From contig BLZA01000057.1 in the NCBI GenBank assembly GCA_013423385.1, positions 125,533 to 189,532 of the forward strand: a stretch of DNA of 64,000 nucleotides, read 5' to 3'. The notes under the pieces were generated by a model. The model saw nothing but the letters and a program-made list of their open reading frames with translations. It ran no database searches and was not told where the DNA came from. Shown here in pieces: positions 56,240 to 64,000 of this stretch. Within the stretch, counting starts at the first letter, position 1; each line of letters opens with the position of its first letter. The stretch is from Naganishia liquefaciens (taxonomy: Eukaryota > Basidiomycota > Tremellomycetes > Filobasidiales > Filobasidiaceae). The translations under genes were made by a program, and so were the position numbers.

Positions 56240-58615
56240 TTGCAGATCTTATCGGTCTCCGGCGTGAGCCCATCAATATACCCGATCCATAACACCAGCC
56301 ATTGCAACATGCAGAACCCCGCGCTGCTACAGCATGGCCCTGCGGCGACCATGCTTGTCCCGCATGACCCACTAAAACCACACTCCGCCTCGTCAATCCC
56401 ACCGACATTCATTCTCGTAATCTTATGTATCGTGATCGGTATCCCCTCCTACCTCGTCTATCAAGGTGCATTTAAAACGACAGAGGATAGCCTGGAAAAC
56501 AAAATCCAAAAGCCGGATGAGTCTCATAGCGCTGCAGCGGGGGAGAAGAAGGAGAAGAAGCGGGATGTTGATGATCCAGCGCCTCCGCTGGACTTGCAAG
56601 ATCTTCAAGGTCTCGGTGGACTGGTCGGCCTCGCGGCGCTGATCGTCATGGCGTTTGCGCTCTTTCCCGAAGAATTGAACACGATGCTCGGCGGCCTCAC
56701 GCCGTCGTTGAGCGCGTTTTCTTCCAGTGCCTCGCTACCCGTTGTGCCGCCAGGGACGCCGCCAATACCGCCCGACAATCCAACAATGGGAGTGCCTACT
56801 TACGAGGATGAATCGCGACTTTCCGACCGCGAATATTTCGCGGAAGAAGGCATTTTGCCTTCCTGGGTGGAAGACTTGCCAGAGGAGCAATGGTACGAGC
56901 ACAAGTCGACAAAGGAAATCAGTGAGCAGATTGTTCGCCGCTTTGACTGTTCACTGACATCTCGCAGTGCTCACATGCAGAATCAAGCCTTGGCTATGCG
57001 ATGAGGATGGCTTGCCGGTAATCAAGCGTTCCAAGCCCAAACGCACGCGGATGCCTCATACACGGGTCATACAGGAAACACGCTCAACGAATGCAATCGT
57101 CACGGATGCGGCTGTCCTAGGGACACCAGACACCCCAAGTATGTCACTACTGATTGACCCATACTGCGCTGACCTTTCGCAGCCATCTCCAAACAACATG
57201 TTTCGTTTCTCGAGCAGCACATGGCCGTGCTCCGGACTCAGCCGATTCTGATGCTTCCCTACGATGAAGACTCTGTCATTGACATGACGCGCGCCGTCAT
57301 CATTTTGCTGCTAGTCTCCCCGATTCCTCTTCTCTATGCCTTTGGAGAACTCCTCTACAACGCCGGACTGGTCGAAGACAAGGCGAGACGAGAAGATAAA
57401 AAGCTTGGACTGGAGAGAAGGGCCGAAAAGGAGTACACGTCGAACGAGAATCGAGCGGCGGTCGCCAAGGCAAAAGTACGACGGTACAAGGACGAAATCA
57501 AGCAATTGGAAGCTGCCGATGATCTTCAACACGGATGGCGTGATGAGTTCCTCAAGAGACCATGGTGGGCCGGTTCCAATTGGAAGCCAGATGAAGCCAT
57601 GGTCGAGAAATCAAAGCGCTTGTGGCGCAAGGAACGACAGACCGGCATGCCAGCGTATGACTTTGAAGATGGAGACGTTAACAAGCCGAGGCGACGAGAC
57701 GTCAATGCGCGTGCTTTCAAGCTCGACTTTGAAGCCGAGATGGAAGAGGCAAAAGCTCAGCGTCATGAGGCAGAGAATGAAAAGATCCTCGCCAAGTACC
57801 CCAAGGATCAGGCTGCCAAGGACGAGCATCCGTTCCGCGGTCTGACCAACACTTTGTGGTACAAGTCGGATAGATCGGGAGAGGAGAGGGCCAGAGATGG
57901 AGAGGCCAAGAGGGATGGGACCGCTGGCGAGGTCGAAACGAGGGTCAATCTCAATCTCAAGGTCGACGAAGCGCGCGACAAGTACCGCAGGATGACCAAA
58001 GATCGGGATAGGGGCGTCAAGGAGAGCGTCAGGCGCAATCAGGCAAAGATTGATCCGATCGCAGGGTATTGGAAGAGGGAAGGCGAGATTGAGCAAAAAG
58101 AACGCGAAGAGAGTCGCTGGACATCGAATCGCTACAAGGATCCGGATCCGACGAGTGAGTACTACAACAGAGGCATCACCAAGATTGAGCGACTCGACAA
58201 GAGAGCAAGGCGGCTCAAGGAGGACCTCGAACCCAAGTGGGAAAAAGAGGAAATCAAGGATGAGGAAGCGGTCCGGATGACGTGGAAGCTCAGTCCGGCG
58301 GACGCCCGTGCCCGATTCGAGAAGCAAGTAACCCGTCTTGAGCCTGACAAGGTGGAGCATTGGTTGAAGCGGCTGCAAAAGAAGCGGGACAGAAACGAGC
58401 ATGAAGAGGTGTATTTGGACGTGTTGAGAGAAGACTGGCAAAAACGGAATAGAAAGATGGAAGAACGCCGCGCAAAGCTTCAGAGCTCACAACAGAGGCA
58501 ACAAACAGCAGCGCATGCGGGCGCCCAGACGAATGCTCCTGACGCGGGAACGGCAACACCAGCGAAGCCGAAGGGGTTCTTTGCAAAGGCGTTGGACAAG
58601 GTCGGCAAAGCCTAG
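56240..58615 (+). CDS. Unknown membrane protein with long charged coiled coil
   Basis: Not recognised. Three exons join in frame: 56240 to about 56920, about 56967 to 57137, and 57183 to 58615. In-frame ATGs at 56240, 56309 and 56351 make the start uncertain. The features are helix 1 (PPTFILVILCIVIGIPSYLV), helix 2 (LGGLVGLAALIVMAFALFPE), a Pro/Ser linker, a small basic region (KRSKPKRTRMPHTRV) and helix 3 (AVIILLLVSPIPLLYAFGEL). Then about 400 residues almost entirely Lys/Arg/Glu/Asp-rich and helical follow (EMEEAKAQRHEAENEKILA; WEKEEIKDEEAVRMTWKLSP), with repeated W-rich turns (KRPWWAGSNWKPDE), ending KGFFAKALDKVGKA. The composition suggests an organelle-membrane protein with a cytoplasmic coiled coil. 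Strong conservation of splice frames argues for a real gene. Confidence 0.75.
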
Positions 58616-58963
58616 CTGAGAAGGAGGTTCCTCCTGAAGAAGCGCTACATTAACGCGATGATGTACCATATATCTCTTCTCACTCTCATGCATGTCATCG
58701 CGCAATCTCGTCCCATCGCGTTGGCCTACGGTCAGAGCGAGATCCGAGGTTGCCACCGTTTCCCCCTTCATGTGAATCATCTGAATTGTGAAACACGAGC
58801 GATCGAGGTGCGTGCTCGTCTTCCCGTGTCCCGATGAACTAATCACTGTTCTCCTCTGACGTAGTGATTGATGCTGCCTCGTAAGAAGTGGCCGCTCAGT
58901 CGAACGTACAGATGGATCTCGGTATACGACGTCAGAGTCGCTGATGTGCACAACCCATAACCG

Positions 58964-60959
58964 ATGACGTTTCTACTCTTGACCAATGCCTTTGTCAGGC
59001 AAGGTCAAGCAATTCGATCACGCCCAAGTACTACAGCATGGACGGGCTTGGCCCCGCTATCGACAAAAGACAGCACTCACTCTGTCCCTCATCAGCAGCT
59101 TGTAAGACTAAGAGAATTGATACATCGGGTGGCAAAGATCAACAAGGCGCAGGAAATACGGTCAATCCTGGCGGAGTACCCAGATCTACGTGAATTGCTG
59201 GAACAGTGAGTTGGCCGAAAAGCTGTATATTGATCCCTTCTGATCAACGCTTCGGACAGTATCTACGACCCTCACATCAAGCATCATGTTACCTCGGCCA
59301 GGATATCAAAATTTATGGAGTCATCGGGGCAGCCAGCAGTAGCCGACGTGAAACCGACAGCTTCACTTCTGGCTGTTCTGAAAGACTTGTCTGGAGGCGG
59401 ACTAACCGGGAACAAGGCCTTGGAAACGATCAAACGCTTCATGATCTCCAACGAAGTAGCCTCGTCCGAAGAAACCGACTCGAAGGATCATTTCGGACTT
59501 TCGCTACAGGAGGTCTTTTTCAGAGTGCTTGACAAGAATCTCAAAGCGGGGATCGCGCAAAAGACGTTGCAAGCCGTACATTGGAACGAGGCTCCGACAA
59601 GTACCACGGCCAATACATACGCAGAACGACCCGGCTTGCAGTCTCAGAACGTTCTTCAATCTCCAACGCGACTCTCCGGATTCTCTTGCGCCCTCGGAAA
59701 GACTGTTCTGCGAAAAGATCTAGCCCGTCTAACAAGTCTTCCCGCTGATCTAGTGGAGACAGACTCGGGATCTTCACTCGGTCCGAAATGGCTGGCATCG
59801 CGGAAACTGGACGGCGTACGTTTATTCGTCGTGATCGACGTCCTCACGCCAGATCCTTCTCGGCTGGATTCGCCCGGACAAAAGGTGCTCGACATCTGGA
59901 CCATATCGCGCAGCGGCAAAGAATACCACACGCTTGACGTCCTGAAACAAGGGCTTTCAAACAGCCTGAGAGATTGGTCCCGACTCGCCAATATACTCGA
60001 GCACGAGCCTCACTATCCCGCCTCGCAAGAGCAGACTCCAGGCTTCACGCAACGTCTTGTCCTCGACGGTGAACTTTGCCATTTGAACGACTCTGGCGAC
60101 CCGGATCACCCGACTGAGGATTTTACGCAGATCGTCTCCATGGTTCGTCGCAAAGATTACACGATTGAACGGCCTGTCCTCTTCCTCTTGGACGTCCTCC
60201 CCTGGTCTGTCTTTGTCGATGGAATGGGCAAGGATGCAGATGGTTCTGCCGAAAAATATAAAGTCTTTGCGGAGAGAGTCCTGGACTGCGAGGCTCTCGC
60301 GAAGAGAGTATTCGACGTCGATGGAGAGTACCCAGTCGTGCGGCGGCTGGAGCAGATACAGGTGAATACTATCAAACAAGTCGAGGACATGATGGGCGTC
60401 GCCGCAAAGCGGGGCTGGGAGGGGATTATTTTGCGAAGAAGTGATGTGCCGTACGTAGGCAAACGAAAGTACGTTGAAGGCGAGTACGTAGAAACGTCAG
60501 CTGCTTATCTGCGATAGCTCTGGTATCCTCAAATACAAGGAATGGCAGGACGCAGAATACACCGTCGTGGATGTGGATATCGCGACTATGCGCCTTCCGG
60601 TACTGGGAGAATATGCTGAGAGGCAAGCCCTTGCTAGTGTTTGGATAATTCATAAAGGTGCGCTTTCGTAGTACTGCCCCTCACCCCACTGACGATGATC
60701 TCTTGATAGGCACCAAAGTCAGCGTAGGCACCGGTTTCACAGCCGAAGAGCGACTCAGATACGCCAAAAACCCTTCCTTAATCGCAAGTGTATTGCTGCA
60801 GAGTGTTCCATGTGTGCTGACTTTGAGTTTCAGATCGGCAAAGACATCACTGTCGAGTACTTTGCAGAGAGCAATGCGGTGAATCGCGCCGAGGGCGGTG
60901 CCAGTTTGAGGTTTCCCAGGGTGAAAAAGATCTGGGAAGAGGGAAAGAGGGATATTTGA
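58964..60959 (+). CDS. ATP-dependent DNA ligase of the phage T4 type
   Basis: Seals nicks through a ligase-AMP intermediate. N-terminus MTFLLLTNAFVRQGQAIRSR lacks acidic residues for 25 positions and could be a mitochondrial presequence (inference). An N-terminal helical domain follows: IYDPHIKHHVTSARISKFME, then LLAVLKDLSGGGLTGNKALE and FFRVLDKNLKAGIAQKTLQA. The blocks 'LTGN' and 'RVLDKxLKAGI..KT' are characteristic of T4-like ligases. Nucleotidyl-transferase motifs: I, WLASRKLDGVRLFV; III, RLVLDGELCHL; IV, KRGWEGIILRR; V, GILKYKEWQDAEYTVVDV. The C-terminal OB fold spans KVSVGTGFTAEERLR and IGKDITVEYF, ending KKIWEEGKRDI at 60957-60959. The final junction uses a GC-AG intron. Too short for LIG1 or LIG4 (no BRCT, no PCNA box seen). 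Confidence 0.9.
60784..60833 (+). other. GC-AG intron in the DNA ligase gene
   Basis: Donor ATC|GCAAGT, branch-like CTGAC, acceptor GTTTCAG; 50 nt. Splicing keeps frame and gives ...NPSLI-IGKDITVEYF, restoring the OB-fold strand. Read-through instead leaves the frame. Confidence 0.7.
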
Positions 60960-61105
60960 CAAGGACCATGTATCGGTGATAGCTCGTTCGAGGCTGAGTA
61001 TTGGGAACTTTTCCCAAGTCGGCACCTTCTGGCACGATTGTAATGAGGTATGCAAACTCGCTGTCAAGCATTCTCCGCCCGATCCACCCCATCGCTTCCT
61101 CCGCA

Positions 61106-62114
61106 TCACCGATTCCCAAACCCAAACCGCACTGACTTGTCTGAAATCTTCTTATTCGGCGACCCCATCTGTGGCTTTGCATCCCCCTTCTCCGTCTTGG
61201 TTGCAAACAAGCCCGACGACGACCCTGGGTCCTCGCTACTCGACGACACATTCGGCAACACGCCAAACGCGATACCGACGCGAAGCGGCGTCGTGCGTTC
61301 TTTGACGACATCGCTCGTCGTTGTCGTTGCTGTCGTCGTCGTCGAGCCGGAGCCGGCTGTGGACCCGGATCCTTCGACCGGCTGCGTTGCTGGACTAGAT
61401 GTTTGTTGTGAAATGTTCCGTGAGAGGATCCCCGGAACGGTTTCGTAATCGTGTGACTGCGGCAAGGATGCGGATTCATTCGATGCATTGCGGACGTGGG
61501 TCTGTGATGAAGTTGATCCAGGGGTGTTTGCAAGATCGTTACGTGGCTGTTCATCCGATGAGGTGACGTAGGGCGAAAAGACTTGAGTGACAACGGTCGC
61601 TTCTTGAGATCGAGGGATACCGTACGGCTCGAGGTGCGCGGATGCAGGTTTCGGCGCCGGCGCCGGCGCCAGCGGAGAAGCGTTCGACGGTACAGGCACG
61701 GGATCGACTTCCATACAGGCAGCTGTCTGATTGAGATTGGTTTCTGGGACTGTTGCCGTCGTACGCCTCGTTGGCACTGGAGATTTGACGATCAGCTTGG
61801 CGTCATCTGCGGTCGATAACGCGCACACACGGTAGTCTTTCTGCCTGCCTTTCCACATGCCGTTACTACTCTGCCATATATGCAGGTCTTGCTTTGGCAC
61901 CGGCTCAGACTTTTCAACGTGTTTTCGTATCACATGATCGCGCAAATCAAACTCGTCGGTAAATTGTTCACGACACCAATCCCATCTGAGGTTGAACAAG
62001 ATCGGATTGATTTCAGAATGTCAGATCGTAGGTGTCCGTGTGGGGAGCGTCTACTTACCGGCATTGGACTTGCGGCGGCGATGAGAAGTTGTGCGTATCC
62101 GTCTGTTGTGACAT
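61106..62114 (-). CDS. Single C2H2 zinc-finger protein, otherwise disordered
   Basis: Exon 1 encodes MSQQTDTHNFSSPPQVQCR (62114), spliced by a GTAAGT-AG intron to WDWCREQFTDEFDLRDHVIR-KH. This makes one finger of the form C-x4-C-x12-H-x4-H split by the intron after the first cysteine. The rest, about 270 residues, is Ser/Thr/Pro/Ala-rich without structure: a PAPAPKPAS run, a long Ser/Thr tract GSGSTTTTATTTT, and a C-terminal basic/aromatic end SDKSVRFGFGNR at 61106. Probably nuclear. A single finger rarely binds DNA specifically by itself, so an RNA or protein contact is equally possible. It is convergent with the ligase gene, with only 146 bp between stops. Confidence 0.7.
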
Positions 62115-62514
62115 GATGTGAACGATGGGCAGACTGATCTACTCCTCCGACTGGGTTGTATGACCCCGTAGTCCAACGTGAATTCGACGCTGCTATACCG
62201 TCAAATCTGCTTCCGCCGATCGCCGTCTCGCTGTCTCACTTTCATTCTCAGGGTTACATAGGGGCATAGGTGTACCTAGGGGCATAGGTGGTCCTCCGTG
62301 TCGAGTAAGCAAGCGGAAAGACGCCAGGCCCACGCTCAAGTCCCAGTCTGGCCAGGCGAACCTTGTGCTCACGGGGATCTTGGAGTAGCGGGACCGTTGT
62401 CTCGCTGTTGACAGCGCGGTATGGCATAGGGAGGGAAGGGAAAAGCATGCTCGACAAGCTATGGGATACAAGGCGGGGTATAGGACAAACCAGTTCCGGC
62501 CAAGCGCTTTTGTT
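62115..62514. other. Intergenic, one short unassigned minus frame
   Basis: A 67-codon minus frame (62254-62457, SSMLFPSLPMPYRAVNSE) has no recognised relatives or splice partner. CCTAGGGGCATAGGTG-like short repeats occur at about 62260-62290. Confidence 0.35.
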
Positions 62515-63447
62515 TCACTTGCCATTCTCAGCGTCTTTGAAGCTGTTGGCTTCCAACTGAGCCCATCGGTAGATCTTATAGGTCCGCAAAGCACGAACCG
62601 CCAACCACGCAATGTTGAAGAGAACGCCAACAACGGCGACCCACATTGCCTGACCGATGGTAAGTTCCTTGCGCGCGATTCCATAGATGATTTTTACCCA
62701 GAGCAACGAGACGACACCGAGGAAGAGCGGAGGCAAGGGGCGGAAAAACCAGAGCATGCGTTTGGCGGTAGTCTTATTGGCGGGTTCATGCTCCTCGTGG
62801 CAATGCTTTCTCATGGCTCGACAGAACAACAATGCGGCAATGAGGGCGCCAAGCACTGCGACGGAGAAGACTAGATCGGATAATGGAGGTCAGGTACTCG
62901 TCTCGTTCCCACGGCTTGGTGGGACCCACACGCTGCGCTGATCACCATGTATCGCGGGACGTCGGTCGCCTCCTTGGTCGTGAGTGCGCGGATGCCCGGA
63001 ACGTTGCGTCGCTGCACAGCGTCTTCAACCCTACAAGCAACCGCCAAGATATGTCAGCCCCGGCACGGCATCAACTTCTCCAGCCGCAACCCACTGATTT
63101 GCAAGCTTGGTGCTTTCGCTCGTCCACAAGTCGAGCAAGCTGGATTGCGGATAAACAGACGGGCTATCCGAGTCTTTCCAGAGGTAGAATGAGGTAGAGG
63201 CAGCAAAGGGGATCATCAAGAAGAAGCACGCGAGCCATCCGGAGACGGTGTCGGACAATTCGAGCTTGCGGCTTTGAAAGCCGGTATCGGTTGGACGGAT
63301 AGGGTCAACCAACCATTTGCTGATAAATTCAATGTCGGGATTCCAGTCGTATGGCTCCTTGGGCTCAATGTCGGGATTCCAGTCGTATGGCTCCTTGGGC
63401 TCGACCGGCGACTCCGAGTCGCTATCACGCTTCTTGAAGATACCCAT
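62515..63447 (-). CDS. Small multispan membrane protein, unknown
   Basis: Not recognised. Start MGIFKKRDSDSESPVEPKEP (63447), then a duplicated 12-residue unit EPKEPYDWNPDI. The first helix is SGWLACFFLMIPFAASTSFY and a lumenal loop follows. An internal exon gives VEDAVQRRNVPGIRALTTKE, and three C-terminal helices are VAVLGALIAALLFCRAM, FFRPLPPLFLGVVSLLWVKI and WVAVVGVLFNIAWLAVRALR, stop 62515-62517. The exact joins near 63030-63070 and 62870-62950 are unresolved. Four helices and a KKR-type cytoplasmic N-terminus are clear; function is unknown. Confidence 0.6.
63331..63402. repeat. Exact 36-bp tandem duplication in coding sequence
   Basis: 63331-63366 and 63367-63402 are identical. In frame on the minus strand they encode two copies of a 12-residue unit, EPKEPYDWNPDI, in the small multispan protein. 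Confidence 0.95.
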
Positions 63448-63908
63448 CGGATAATTGTTGCACGGTGTTCCAACGAATGTTTAGGGGCTATGGATATCGG
63501 ACGAGGTGATGTCGGCGACTGCGGGGGAGGAAGATGGCTAGAACTCGAAACGCAATCTTCGAGGCGCACGCTCCCGGCGGATATATACGCCGTGAACACG
63601 GTCTTCTCCATCTTCTCCTTTTGCGTGCGGACGTCTTGACATGGAAAAGGATGACGATAGGGGTCGTAAACACCGAAAGGACGCGCCAGGGCCGCGATTC
63701 TCAAAGGAAGAGTGAAACCGTAAATGACAACAGATGCATTATTATTCTCGTCCATTTGCAAGGACGCCCATGTGTGGGAACAAAAAGGAACGTAATTTAC
63801 AACGAAAGGGGGTCCGCCTGGCAGTGCGACAGAAACGTACAATCGGAATGCTCGTCCCGGCATGATACAATCCAACCCGACAAAGTCTTCTATTCCACCA
63901 TCCGAATC
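63448..63908. other. Intergenic upstream of the multispan gene
   Basis: A minus-strand open frame crosses this region (LYVSVALPGGPPFVVNYV ...), but it overlaps the multispan gene in another frame and carries no recognised motif. Treated as non-coding. Confidence 0.35.
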
Positions 63909-64000
63909 CTACTCGTCCATATCCGACCCGTCACCTGATGCCATCACCAACACCCGGCGCTTCGCTGTCGTGAAATTCGTCGTGCGTTTCGGCTCGGGCG
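63909..64000 (-). CDS. Possible 3' end of a gene cut by the right window edge
   Basis: A minus-strand frame entering from the right edge reads PEPKRTTNFTTAKRRVLVMA-SGDGSDMDE and stops at 63909-63911. The composition (basic stretch then acidic end) is protein-like, but it is too short to assign. Confidence 0.25.
   Translation of the reverse strand, partial: PEPKRTTNFTTAKRRVLVMASGDGSDMDE

Noticed and set aside
57611-58441. 276-codon minus-strand open frame
   Set aside because: Antisense to the charged coiled-coil exon; Lys/Glu-rich codons read backwards give Leu/Phe-rich sequence that only mimics a membrane protein.
62254-62457. 67-codon minus frame near the zinc-finger gene
   Set aside because: No relatives, no splice link to either neighbour, and short local repeats explain part of it.
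63216-63875. 219-codon minus frame overlapping the multispan gene
   Set aside because: Most of it is out of frame with the well-supported MGIFKKRDSD exon; the repeat of RSHTTGIPTLSP is just the 36-bp duplication in another frame.
1-64000. Transposons, viral relics, CRISPR arrays, tRNA or rRNA genes
   Set aside because: Looked for terminal repeats, reverse transcriptase or transposase motifs, spaced direct repeats and tRNA B-box sequences on both strands; none convincing. The T4-type ligase is a single spliced gene, not part of a viral insertion.

Overview
The window reads as a gene-dense nuclear chromosome segment from a basidiomycete yeast, most likely of the class Tremellomycetes (relatives of Cryptococcus, Kwoniella, Tremella). 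The evidence is indirect. There are about 26 protein genes on both strands, almost all broken by many 45-75 nt introns with GT(A/G)NGT donors, CTRAY-like branch points and short AG acceptors. The proteins are recognisably fungal (SHO1, MGA2/SPT23, PHO84, DCR2, DPL1, ARA2, RRP41). No operon-like spacing, rRNA, tRNA, CRISPR array, LTR element or intact transposon was seen. Exon chains were built by eye from frame, splice signals and family conservation, so ends are better supported than every internal junction.

Layout, left to right. 1-4657: the cut end of a MAT2B/RmlD-like gene (-), then a DHHC palmitoyltransferase (+) and the SHO1 osmosensor (+), whose last intron holds a 22-base assembly gap. 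4811-9933 (-): an AT-hook protein, a MARVEL-like four-helix membrane protein and an ARA2-type aldo/keto reductase. 10316-14784 (-): a large SNF2 ATPase with an internal RING finger (RAD5/RAD16/HLTF type). 15145-19318: a decayed GH31 fragment (+) facing the 3' end of an intact GH31 alpha-glucosidase (-). 20701-25435: sphingosine-1-phosphate lyase (-), exosome subunit RRP41 (-) and, from a shared 342 bp promoter, a PBDC1 family gene (+). 25436-28386: a gene-poor stretch with one intronless orphan ORF (-). 28387-33621: a DUF4336 protein (+), a medium-chain NADP reductase (+) and a carnosine N-methyltransferase family gene (-). 33904-41142 (+): the MGA2/SPT23 membrane-tethered regulator and a RhoGAP protein. 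41705-46915 (-): a PHO84 phosphate transporter and an MFS sugar transporter. 48837-55510 (-): a HAD phosphatase, a DHA1-type MFS carrier and DCR2 phosphatase. 56240-64000: an unknown membrane/coiled-coil protein (+), a T4-phage-type ATP DNA ligase (+), a C2H2 zinc-finger protein (-), a small multispan protein (-) and perhaps the tail of one more gene (-).

The genes are ordinary housekeeping, transport and signalling functions, with no obvious biosynthetic or defence cluster. The most unusual signal is in gene structure: very small exons fall inside the best conserved active-site motifs. The GH31 nucleophile loop is split over two consecutive 5-nt exons, and the HAD phosphatase motif I appears to need a single-nucleotide exon followed by 10-nt and 22-nt exons. 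A 14-nt exon completes the DHHC motif and a 15-nt exon follows the PLP lysine of the lyase. Two introns look like GC-AG introns. The second point of interest is the phage-T4-type DNA ligase, which is distinct in architecture from LIG1 and LIG4.
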